Origin: Mixta tenebrionis
GTDB lineage: Bacteria; Pseudomonadota; Gammaproteobacteria; Enterobacterales; Enterobacteriaceae
NCBI RefSeq assembly: GCF_006517625.1
Contig: NZ_VHQI01000012.1
Span: forward strand, 62,001-126,000
Direction: 5' to 3'
DNA: 64,000 nt
Below the pieces are notes generated by a model. That model had not been told where the DNA came from. It was given only the letters and a program-made list of their open reading frames with translations, and ran no database searches. A program made the translations under genes and the position numbers. This document shows positions 55,675 through 64,000 of this stretch, in pieces. Numbering within the stretch: the stretch's first letter is position 1; each line of letters starts with the position of its first letter.

Positions 55675-57167
55675 TTTCTGGCTTGTTTCAGCTGTTCCGC
55701 CACATCCTGTAGGCTGTTTTCGATGCGCGCCAGCCAGTCATCGCTGATAAACAGACAGCGTTGTTGCTGATTGAACAGCGCCCGCTGCGCCCGCAGCTGG
55801 CTTTCCAGCGCGTCCAGCGCGTCGCTGATTTCAGCGGGCAAAGCTTCGTTGCTCAGCTCGCCCGGCAGCGCCAGGCGGGAGGATTGCAGGCTGACGTCGC
55901 GCAGCGTCAAACAGTCGCTGCTGTCCACCTGCAAATCCAGCGTCTGGTCATAGCCGATACCGTTCAGCTTGCCGCGCGCCTCGCCGCCTTTCTGCAGCCA
56001 CTGCTGCAACGCAGCGCGCATTATGACCACATGCGTTACCTGCATATCATGCAGCGTCAGCGGCTGCTGCAGCATCAACGTCAGCGAGTCGCCGCGCAGC
56101 GAGGGAGGCAGTTCATAGTGCGCTTTGCGGCTAAACATGCCGCCATGTTTTTCCAGCTTAACCGCCCGATCGAGGCTTTGCTGCTGCGACAGCGCCAGAC
56201 GGCGCGCTTTAATGCGCTGCAGCGCGATCAGCATCGGCTGCTGCCGCCATGCCTGCTGGATCATCAGGCTGTCGATCTCCCGATCCAGCAGCGACTTAGA
56301 GGAGAGATCGTGCCAGAGGCAATCTTTCAGCAGAATCAGATCTACCGGAGCGATAGCCTGCCGTCCGCTGAAAAATGCGCTGGCCTGCAGCAGATGAAGC
56401 GCCTTTTTCCAGCGGCGATCGGAGATGTAGGGCGCTTCCGGCAGCGCTTCCAGCCGCTGGCGCAGCTGATAAATCAGTTCAAACACCGGCTCCGGTAACG
56501 CGACCTGGCTGATGCTCGCCTGCCACTGCCGATATTCCTCATCCGAAATACAGAGCGCGCTCTCTACCGGATTGATGTTTTCATCCTGCTGGTGGATAAG
56601 CATATTGCGGAAATTGTGCTTCTCATGCACGTTATCCAGCCACAGGCGAATCAGCATCCGGTCATAGAGCGCCTCCAGGCCGCTGTCCGCTTCGGGAAGT
56701 TCGTTGGAGGCGGTGACCAACAGACGCATCGGAACAGGCTCTTCAATATCGCCGTTGCGAAAGCGGCGCTCGTTGATAGCGGTAAGCAGTGTATTCAGGA
56801 TAGCCGGACCCGCTTTCCAGATCTCATCCAGAAAGACGATCTCCGCGTCGGGAAGGTAGCCTTTGGTCAGACGCTGATAGCGCCCTTCATCTTTTAGCGC
56901 CTGAATAGAGAGCGGGCCGAAAACTTCTTCCGGCGTGGAAAAACGCGTCATCAGATACTCAAACGCCCGCGCGTGCTGGAAAGCGTACTTCAGGCGACGG
57001 GCTATCAGGCTTTTGGCGATGCCGGGCGGCCCCAGCAGAAAAACGCTTTCTCCGCTGAGCGCGGCGAGCAGGCAAAGACGTATCGCATGATGCCGCTCAT
57101 ACAGGCCTTTTTCTAACGCATTGCTGAGACGTGAAATTCTTTCCGCCAGTAAGTGTGGTTGAGCCAT
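55671..57167 (-). CDS. ravA: MoxR-family AAA+ ATPase RavA
   Basis: A 498-residue hexameric ATPase, the E. coli length. Walker A GPPGIAKS (about residues 45-52), Walker [13 protein letters not shown], sensor 1 [10 protein letters not shown] are present; the C-terminal part contains the LARA-like insertion that in E. coli binds the lysine decarboxylase LdcI. It is co-transcribed with viaA and diverges from kup. Confidence 0.96.
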   Translation of the reverse strand: MAQPHLLAERISRLSNALEKGLYERHHAIRLCLLAALSGESVFLLGPPGIAKSLIARRLKYAFQHARAFEYLMTRFSTPEEVFGPLSIQALKDEGRYQRLTKGYLPDAEIVFLDEIWKAGPAILNTLLTAINERRFRNGDIEEPVPMRLLVTASNELPEADSGLEALYDRMLIRLWLDNVHEKHNFRNMLIHQQDENINPVESALCISDEEYRQWQASISQVALPEPVFELIYQLRQRLEALPEAPYISDRRWKKALHLLQASAFFSGRQAIAPVDLILLKDCLWHDLSSKSLLDREIDSLMIQQAWRQQPMLIALQRIKARRLALSQQQSLDRAVKLEKHGGMFSRKAHYELPPSLRGDSLTLMLQQPLTLHDMQVTHVVIMRAALQQWLQKGGEARGKLNGIGYDQTLDLQVDSSDCLTLRDVSLQSSRLALPGELSNEALPAEISDALDALESQLRAQRALFNQQQRCLFISDDWLARIENSLQDVAEQLKQARK

Positions 57168-57232
57168 AATCAGTCAATTATCCTGTTACTACTGCACACG
57201 CATTAACCCGATCGGCGGGCGCAAACATTACG

Positions 57233-57261
57233 GGCTATCATGCTTGAAAGCTTTGATAGCC
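57233..57261 (+). repeat. Hairpin in the ravA-kup gap
   Basis: GGCTATCA and TGATAGCC enclose 13 bases (themselves GCTTGAAAGC-like), followed six bases later by a run of six T. It lies about 170 bases before kup and on the kup strand, so it could be a leader hairpin. Confidence 0.4.
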
Positions 57262-57433
57262 GTCAGCTTTTTTATCATGAAAGGGTGAAGCTGCGCTTTT
57301 ATTGCCAACGATTATCCAGGCTCCCTGCTGCTCAGGGGTGGGCTTTTATATAAATTTAGGCATACTGTGCGCTTTTTGATGGCCTGAGCCGTGCGCGCGC
57401 AAGCGTCGCTGCGCTCCAACAAAAGATGACATT

Positions 57434-59302
57434 ATGAGTTCTGACAAGAAGCAGCCGCTTGGCGCTGTCACGCTGGCAGCAATCGGTGTGGTTTACGGAG
57501 ATATCGGCACCAGTCCCCTTTATACCTTACGCGAATGTCTTTCCGGACAGTTTGGCTTTGGCGTAGAGCGTGATGCCGTGTTTGGCTTCTTATCGTTAAT
57601 ATTCTGGCTGCTGATCCTGGTGGTGTCGCTGAAATATATCAGCTATGTGATGCGCGCCGATAACGCCGGCGAGGGCGGCATCCTGACCCTGATGTCGCTG
57701 GCCGGACGCAATACCGGCGGCAAGGCTACCGCTATGCTGGTGATTATGGGGCTGATCGGCGGCAGTTTCTTTTATGGGGAGGTGGTGATAACGCCCGCCA
57801 TCTCGGTAATGTCGGCGATCGAGGGGCTGGAGATCGCCGCGCCGGCGCTCGATTCCTATATCGTGCCGCTGTCGATTACGGTACTGACGCTGCTGTTTAT
57901 TATTCAGAAGCACGGCTCCGGCATGGTAGGCAAGCTGTTCGCGCCGGTGATGCTGCTGTGGTTTAGCGTGCTGGCCGTGCTCGGCGCCCGCAGCATTTTC
58001 CACAACCCGGAAGTCTTGCAGGCGCTGAATCCCGCCTGGGCGATCCACTTCTTTCTTGAATATAAGCAGGTTTCCTTTTTCGCGCTCGGTTCGGTGGTGC
58101 TGGCGATTACCGGCGTGGAGGCGCTCTATGCGGATATGGGCCACTTCGGTAAAACGCCGATTCGTCTGGCCTGGTTTAGCGTAGTGGTGCCTTCGCTGGT
58201 GCTGAATTATTTCGGCCAGGGCGCGCTGCTGCTGAAGCATCCGGAGGCAATTAAGAATCCCTTCTTTTTACTGGCGCCGGACTGGGCGCTGATTCCGATG
58301 CTGATCCTCGCCACCCTGGCGACGGTTATCGCCTCGCAGGCGGTAATTTCCGGGGTCTTTTCCCTGACCCGTCAGGCGGTGCGCCTGGGCTATCTGCCGC
58401 CGATGCGCATTATCCACACCTCGGAAGAGGAGTCGGGCCAGATCTATATCCCGGTAATTAACTGGCTGCTTTATTATGCGGTGCTGATTGTGATTATCAG
58501 TTTCGAACACTCCAGCAATCTGGCGGCGGCTTACGGCATCGCGGTAACCGGCACCATGATCCTGACTTCAATCCTGGTGTGTACCGTCGCCATTAAGAAC
58601 TGGCACTGGAACCGTCTGCTGGTGGGCATCATCCTGGTGGCGCTGCTCTGCATCGATATTCCGCTCTTCTCCGCTAACCTGATGAAGATTTTTACCGGCG
58701 GCTGGCTGCCAATTTGTCTTGGCCTGACTATGTTCCTGATTATGACCACCTGGAAAAGCGAGCGTTTCCGCCTGCTGCGCCGGATGCACGAGCACGGCAA
58801 CTCGCTGGATGCGATGATTACTTCGCTGGAGAAATCGCCGCCGGTGCGCGTGCCGGGCACGGCAGTCTATATGTCGCGCGCGCTGAATGTAATTCCCTTT
58901 GCGCTGCTGCATAACCTGAAGCACAACAAGGTGCTGCATGAACGCGTCGTGCTGCTGACGCTGCGTACGGAGGATGCGCCCTATGTTCATAACATTCGTC
59001 GCGTTACCATTGAGCAGCTTTCGCCCACCTTCTGGCGCGTGGTTGCCAGCTACGGCTGGCGGGAAACGCCGAATGTGGAAGAAATTTTCCATCGCTGCGG
59101 GCTGGAAGGGCTTAACTGCCGGATGATGGAAACCTCTTTCTTTATGTCGCACGAATCGCTGATTATCGGCAAACGTCCGTGGTATCTGCATCTGCGCGGC
59201 AGGCTGTTCCTGGCGCTGCAGCGTAACGCTCTGCGCGCGCCCGATCAGTTTGAAATCCCGCCTAACCGGGTTATCGAGCTGGGGACGCAGGTTGAAATTT
59301 AA
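57434..59302 (+). CDS. kup: Low-affinity potassium uptake protein Kup
   Basis: A 622-residue potassium:proton symporter of the KUP/HAK/KT family. About 12 membrane segments fill residues 10-430, starting with the signature [17 protein letters not shown] (residues 18-34); a cytosolic C-terminal domain follows. Length is that of E. coli Kup (TrkD). Single gene, divergent from ravA. Confidence 0.97.
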   Translation: MSSDKKQPLGAVTLAAIGVVYGDIGTSPLYTLRECLSGQFGFGVERDAVFGFLSLIFWLLILVVSLKYISYVMRADNAGEGGILTLMSLAGRNTGGKATAMLVIMGLIGGSFFYGEVVITPAISVMSAIEGLEIAAPALDSYIVPLSITVLTLLFIIQKHGSGMVGKLFAPVMLLWFSVLAVLGARSIFHNPEVLQALNPAWAIHFFLEYKQVSFFALGSVVLAITGVEALYADMGHFGKTPIRLAWFSVVVPSLVLNYFGQGALLLKHPEAIKNPFFLLAPDWALIPMLILATLATVIASQAVISGVFSLTRQAVRLGYLPPMRIIHTSEEESGQIYIPVINWLLYYAVLIVIISFEHSSNLAAAYGIAVTGTMILTSILVCTVAIKNWHWNRLLVGIILVALLCIDIPLFSANLMKIFTGGWLPICLGLTMFLIMTTWKSERFRLLRRMHEHGNSLDAMITSLEKSPPVRVPGTAVYMSRALNVIPFALLHNLKHNKVLHERVVLLTLRTEDAPYVHNIRRVTIEQLSPTFWRVVASYGWRETPNVEEIFHRCGLEGLNCRMMETSFFMSHESLIIGKRPWYLHLRGRLFLALQRNALRAPDQFEIPPNRVIELGTQVEI

Positions 59303-59424
59303 GCCGTGGCGCGGTTGCCGGCGTTAAAGTCGGCGATAAAAAAGTAGCGTTGTTGCTATCCAGACGCCAACTCTGTGCTGTACTTAGAGCTGTTGACTGA
59401 GTTTGTTTATCGGAAGAGGGAAAA

Positions 59425-59823
59425 ATGATGAAAAAGCACGCAACAGCCGCGGCGCTTCTTGCGCTGTTTACTTTGCCGGCATTAGCGGCGCAGAGCGGCG
59501 GCTTTGTCGATCCGAATGCGCCGCAAACCAAAGCGCAGAAGGAGGGCTTTAAACAGCCGCAGAACGTCGTAACGGTGAAAGAAGCGAAAGAGATGAAGGA
59601 TGACAGCTGGGTAACGGTGCGCGGTCATATTGAGAAGCGCCTCAGCGACGATGATTATCTGTTCCGCGATAAAACCGGTACGCTATCGGTAGAAATTGAC
59701 GATGATGTCTGGAAAGGGCAAAGCGTCTCTCCCACCGATAACGTCGAGCTACAGGGAGAGTTGGATAAAGCCTTTAACGATGCGCAGCTGGAAGTAAAAC
59801 AGGTGCGTAAGATCAAGGGCTAA
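59425..59823 (+). CDS. YgiW/YdeI-type periplasmic stress protein (BOF)
   Basis: A 132-residue periplasmic protein with a signal peptide (MMKKHATAAALLALFTLPALAA) and a small OB-fold of the bacterial BOF type (VKEAKEMKDDSWVTVRGHIE ... DDYLFRDKTGTLSVEID ... ELQGELDK). It is similar to E. coli YgiW and YdeI, which help in stress tolerance by an unclear mechanism. Either of two adjacent ATG codons may be the start. Its end overlaps the convergent LysR gene by four bases. Confidence 0.88.
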   Translation: MMKKHATAAALLALFTLPALAAQSGGFVDPNAPQTKAQKEGFKQPQNVVTVKEAKEMKDDSWVTVRGHIEKRLSDDDYLFRDKTGTLSVEIDDDVWKGQSVSPTDNVELQGELDKAFNDAQLEVKQVRKIKG

Positions 59824-60731
59824 TCATTCGCTTCCGTCTCCTTCTCGCTTAGCTGCTGCGCCAGCGTTTCCAGCAGATGCTGTATCGTTGGCGAACGGTC
59901 CCAGCGTCGCCACGCCAGCGCGATATCGGTAGCCAGCGACGCTTCGGGGCAGGGATGGAAACGGATGCCCGGCATCGTTACGCAGCAGAGCGATTCGGGC
60001 ACCAGCGCAAAGCCGAAACCGGCGGCGACCATGCCGATAGTGGATGAAATCTGCGGCGCCTGCGCGCGGGTCTGCGGCTGAAAGCCTGCCCGCACGCAGG
60101 CGCTGATAATAGACTCATACAGGCTGGGCGCCACCTCGCGTGGAAAGATCACCATTGGCGTATCGCTCAGCTGCGCCAGCCGAACCTCCTGCTGCGCGTT
60201 CAGCGCATGTGAAACGGGCAAGACGATACGCATCGTCTCGCTGGCGATCAGCTTCAGCTGAAAAGATTTGCTGGTTTCGCAGGGCAGACGTACAAAGGCG
60301 GCATCCAGCAACCCCTCCTGTAAATCCTGCATTAGCGTTGCCATGCTTGCTTCGCGCGGCAGCAGCGTAACCCCTGGAAACTGCCGCTGAAAGCGATGCA
60401 GCAGCGCAAAAATATCCTGATGAAAGGCGACCGAGCTGGCGAAGCCCAGCGAAAGTTTGCCGGTTACGCCGCGTGCGATTCCTTTCGCCTTCTCCAGCGC
60501 ATGACCGGTCAGATCGAGGATCTGGCAGGCATCCTGATAAAACGCCTCCCCGGTCTCGGTTAACTCAACGCCGCGCGGCAGCCGCTTCAGCAGCGGCGTA
60601 CCGATTTCGCGTTCCAGACGCAAGATTTGCTGGCTCAGCGGCGGCTGGGAAATACCGAGCATTTCCGCCGCGCGCGTAAAATTGCGCGTTTGCGCTACGG
60701 CGACGAAATAACGCAGATAGCGTAGTTCCAT
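59820..60731 (-). CDS. budR: LysR-type regulator of the butanediol operon
   Basis: A 303-residue LysR protein with an N-terminal winged helix (RYFVAVAQTRNFTRAAEMLG and ISQPPLSQQILRLEREIGTP) and a C-terminal effector domain. It diverges from budABC with a 104-base gap, the arrangement of BudR/AlsR, which activate acetoin and butanediol synthesis in response to acetate. The symbol is given by context. Confidence 0.82.
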   Translation of the reverse strand: MELRYLRYFVAVAQTRNFTRAAEMLGISQPPLSQQILRLEREIGTPLLKRLPRGVELTETGEAFYQDACQILDLTGHALEKAKGIARGVTGKLSLGFASSVAFHQDIFALLHRFQRQFPGVTLLPREASMATLMQDLQEGLLDAAFVRLPCETSKSFQLKLIASETMRIVLPVSHALNAQQEVRLAQLSDTPMVIFPREVAPSLYESIISACVRAGFQPQTRAQAPQISSTIGMVAAGFGFALVPESLCCVTMPGIRFHPCPEASLATDIALAWRRWDRSPTIQHLLETLAQQLSEKETEAND

Positions 60732-60798
60732 ATCTAAAACGTCTCAAAGTGAAGAGCTTTCTATATTGGATTCTCGCACTGAATCGAGTCAACATATA

Positions 60799-60814
60799 GT
60801 TAATCACTATTAAC
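60799..60814. promoter_or_regulatory. Candidate BudR operator
   Basis: GTTAATCACTATTAAC is a perfect six-base dyad containing the T-N11-A pattern of LysR regulators, between budR and budA, 21 bases before the budA start codon. That is close to the start, so it could also overlap the promoter -10. Confidence 0.5.
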
Positions 60815-60835
60815 CATTCAGACAAAGGGTGATTT

Positions 60836-61618
60836 ATGACTCATTCTGTAAGCGATTGTTTATGCGCAAAAGAGTTGACTGAAACCGTCACTGCTATGCG
60901 CAATGAACAGCCAGAAAGCGTAATCTATCAGACCTCGTTAATGAGCGCCCTGCTGAGCGGAGTGTATGAAGGCGCCACTACCATCGCCGACCTGTTGAAA
61001 AAAGGTGATTTTGGTCTGGGCACCTTTAATCATCTTGACGGCGAGATGATCGCTTTCAACAGCAGGGTCTATCAGCTGCGCGCCGACGGCAGCGCCAGCG
61101 CGGCGCATCCGGAGCAGCGCACGCCGTTTGCGGTGATGACCTTTTTCCAGCCGCAGTACCAGCATCGTTTCGCTGGCCCGGCCAGTCGTGATGAAGTTCA
61201 TGCCGTTATCGATCGTCAAATCGTCTCGGATAACCAGTTTTGCGCGTTGCGTATCGATGGCCGCTTCCAACAGGTAGAGACGCGCACCGTACCCTGCCAG
61301 CATCGCCCCTATAAGCCGATGATGGAGGCGGTGGAGCAGCAGCCAACTTTCCACTTTGACCAGCGTGACGGCGTACTGATTGGTTTTCGGACGCCGCAGT
61401 ATATGCAGGGCATCAACGTGGCCGGCTATCACGAGCACTTTATTACCGACGATCGCCAGGGCGGCGGACACGTGCTCAATTACCGTCTGACATCCGGGGT
61501 ACTTACCTTCGGCGCCATCAGCAAGCTGGTGGTTGATCTGCCGGAACATCGCGATTTTTTACAGGCCAACCTTAATCCCGCCGATCTCGACAGCGCCATC
61601 CGCGCGGTAGAAAGCTAA
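60836..61618 (+). CDS. budA: Alpha-acetolactate decarboxylase
   Basis: A 260-residue zinc enzyme that converts 2-acetolactate to acetoin. The metal-binding histidines are visible in [20 protein letters not shown] (residues about 199-218), and the [13 protein letters not shown] and the arginine of DHR-type catalytic region (VPCQHRPY) are conserved. AAAGGG precedes the ATG. First gene of budABC; budB follows 20 bases later. Confidence 0.96.
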   Translation: MTHSVSDCLCAKELTETVTAMRNEQPESVIYQTSLMSALLSGVYEGATTIADLLKKGDFGLGTFNHLDGEMIAFNSRVYQLRADGSASAAHPEQRTPFAVMTFFQPQYQHRFAGPASRDEVHAVIDRQIVSDNQFCALRIDGRFQQVETRTVPCQHRPYKPMMEAVEQQPTFHFDQRDGVLIGFRTPQYMQGINVAGYHEHFITDDRQGGGHVLNYRLTSGVLTFGAISKLVVDLPEHRDFLQANLNPADLDSAIRAVES

Positions 61619-61638
61619 ACCTCGCCACAGGAGAAACC

Positions 61639-63315
61639 ATGAAAAGCGATATGCAAAAACAATGGGCGCACGGCGCCGATTTAATCGTTGCCCAGCTTGA
61701 GGCGCAGGGCGTGAAGCAGGTATTCGGGATTCCGGGCGCTAAGGTAGATAAAGTTTACGATTCGCTGGTGGACTCTTCTGTTCAAACCATCCCGGTTCGC
61801 CATGAAGCGAATGCCGCCTTTATGGCGGCGGCGGTAGGACGGCTGACCGGTAAAGCGGGCGTGGCGCTGGTGACCTCCGGCCCCGGCTGCTCCAATCTGA
61901 TTACCGGTATGGCTACCGCCACCTCGGAAGGCGACCCGATCGTCGCGCTGGGCGGAGCGGTAAAACGTGCCGACAGCGCCAAGCTGGTGCACCAGAGCAT
62001 GGATAGCGTCGGTATGTTCCGCCCGGTCACCAAATATGCCGCTGAGGTGGGCGCGCCGGATGCGCTGGGCGAAATCATTGCCAATGCCTTCCGCTATGCG
62101 GAAATGGGACGTCCCGGCGGCGCATTTGTCAGTTTGCCGCAGGATATCGTTGACGGCCCGGTACGCGGCAATGTGCTGTCGCCTTGCGGCGATCTGCTGC
62201 TGGGCGCCGCGCCCGATAGCGCCATCCGTTCCGTGGCCGATAATATCGCCAACGCTAAAAATCCGGTGATTCTGCTGGGCCTGATGGCCAGCCAGCCGCA
62301 TAACGCAACCTCGCTGCATCGCCTGCTGGAACGCAGCCATATCCCGGTGACCAGCACCTATCAGGCGGCGGGCGCGGTATCGCAAAGCCACATCACCCGC
62401 TTTGCGGGGCGTGTCGGCCTGTTTAATAACCAGGCGGGCGATCGCCTGCTGCGCCAGGCCGATCTGATTATCACCATCGGTTACAGTCCGGTGGAGTATG
62501 AACCGGCTAAATGGAACAGCGGTAGCGCCAGGCTGGTACATATCGACGTGCTGCCGGCGGAAACCGACAACTGCTATCAGCCGGATATCGAGCTGATCGG
62601 TGATATTGCCGCCACGCTGGACAAACTCGCCGAACACATCGATTCGCCGCTGCGCCTTAGCGCGGCGTCTGCGGAAATTCTTAAAGATCGTCAGCAGCAG
62701 CGTGAACTGTTGGCGATGCGCGGCCGCCAGCTGAACCAGTTCGCGCTGCACCCGCTGCGTATCGTGCGCGCCATGCAGGACATCATCAACAACGACGTTA
62801 CGCTCACCGTTGATATGGGCAGTTTTCATATCTGGATTGCACGCTATCTTTACAGTTTCCGCGCGCGTCAGATCATGATTTCTAACGGGCAGCAAACTAT
62901 GGGCGTGGCGCTGCCGTGGGCTATCGGCGCCTGGCTGGTGGATCCGAGCCGCAAAGTGGTTTCGGTATCGGGCGATGGCGGCTTTATGCAGTCCAGCATG
63001 GAGCTGGAAACGGCGGTGCGCCTGGGGGCGAATGTGCTGCACATTATCTGGGTCGACAATGCTTACAACATGGTTGCGATTCAGGAGGAGCAGAAGTATC
63101 AGCGCCTTTCCGGCGTGAACTTCGGCCCAATAGATTTTAAAGCCTACGCAGAAGCTTTTGGCACCGCCGGCTTCGCGGTGGAGAGCGCCGATCGGCTGGA
63201 GCCAGTTCTGCGTCAGGCGATGGATGTTCAGGGGCCTGCGGTGGTAGCGGTGCCGGTGGATTACGCCGACAACCCGAAACTGATGGGGCAACTGCATCTG
63301 AGCCAGATCCTGTAA
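61639..63315 (+). CDS. budB: Catabolic acetolactate synthase
   Basis: A 558-residue thiamine-diphosphate enzyme that joins two pyruvates to 2-acetolactate for the butanediol route. N-terminal domain with the catalytic Glu in [20 protein letters not shown], middle domain, and C-terminal cofactor motif [17 protein letters not shown] ... WVDNAYN. Single-subunit FAD-independent type, shorter than the anabolic IlvB enzymes. Confidence 0.97.
   Translation: MKSDMQKQWAHGADLIVAQLEAQGVKQVFGIPGAKVDKVYDSLVDSSVQTIPVRHEANAAFMAAAVGRLTGKAGVALVTSGPGCSNLITGMATATSEGDPIVALGGAVKRADSAKLVHQSMDSVGMFRPVTKYAAEVGAPDALGEIIANAFRYAEMGRPGGAFVSLPQDIVDGPVRGNVLSPCGDLLLGAAPDSAIRSVADNIANAKNPVILLGLMASQPHNATSLHRLLERSHIPVTSTYQAAGAVSQSHITRFAGRVGLFNNQAGDRLLRQADLIITIGYSPVEYEPAKWNSGSARLVHIDVLPAETDNCYQPDIELIGDIAATLDKLAEHIDSPLRLSAASAEILKDRQQQRELLAMRGRQLNQFALHPLRIVRAMQDIINNDVTLTVDMGSFHIWIARYLYSFRARQIMISNGQQTMGVALPWAIGAWLVDPSRKVVSVSGDGGFMQSSMELETAVRLGANVLHIIWVDNAYNMVAIQEEQKYQRLSGVNFGPIDFKAYAEAFGTAGFAVESADRLEPVLRQAMDVQGPAVVAVPVDYADNPKLMGQLHLSQIL

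Positions 63316-64000
<685 letters not shown>

Noticed and set aside
61681-63297. 538-codon open frame antisense to budB
   Set aside because: Shadow of budB, rich in Arg, His and Gln, without any domain.

Overview
The window is chromosomal DNA from a gamma-proteobacterium of the order Enterobacterales. The housekeeping proteins (DnaA, DnaN, GyrB, YidC, the ATP synthase subunits, MnmG) read almost like those of Escherichia coli and keep the same order, but the accessory content differs (no tna, bgl, rbs or asnA genes where E. coli has them, and a budABC butanediol operon next to kup). That combination suggests a relative such as Erwiniaceae (Pantoea/Mixta/Erwinia type); the genus is an inference, not something I could test. 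The window carries the replication origin oriC (about 52.67-52.93 kb).

Layout. 0-13.6 kb: yidR (cut by the left edge), yidA, yidB, then gyrB-recF-dnaN-dnaA on the minus strand, and, diverging from dnaA, rpmH-rnpA-yidD-yidC-mnmE on the plus strand. 13.6-28.6 kb: an accessory block, all on the minus strand, holding an autotransporter, a four-gene chaperone-usher fimbrial operon, two small glycine-rich peptides with double-glycine-type leaders, and an export operon (RcsB-like regulator, TolC-like outer-membrane protein, HlyD-like adaptor, C39-peptidase ABC exporter). 28.6-30.1 kb: AT-rich non-coding DNA dense in short repeats. 30.1-33.1 kb: yieE, adeP, yieH. 33.1-37.8 kb: the phosphate operon pstSCAB-phoU with two Pho boxes. 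37.8-38.5 kb: a decayed microcin gene and an intact small membrane protein that looks like its immunity partner, lodged next to the attTn7 end of glmS. 38.5-41.8 kb: glmS and glmU. 42-49.3 kb: atpIBEFHAGDC. 50-54 kb: rsmG, mnmG, oriC, mioC, asnC. 54-59.3 kb: viaA, ravA, kup. 59.4-64 kb: a YgiW-like periplasmic protein, budR-type LysR regulator, and budA-budB-budC (budC cut by the right edge).

How it works together. Most of the window is the core replication, translation, membrane-insertion and energy neighbourhood around oriC. The accessory block is devoted to the cell surface: it encodes an adhesin-type autotransporter, a pilus, and a self-contained type I secretion system with its own outer-membrane channel that most likely trims and exports the two glycine-zipper peptides. 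No immunity gene is visible beside those peptides, which makes this the most unusual system in the window; the closest concepts I know are class II microcins and the Cdz glycine-zipper contact-dependent killing system of Caulobacter. A second, unrelated microcin remnant with four cysteines and a surviving putative immunity gene sits at the attTn7 hot spot 15 kb away.
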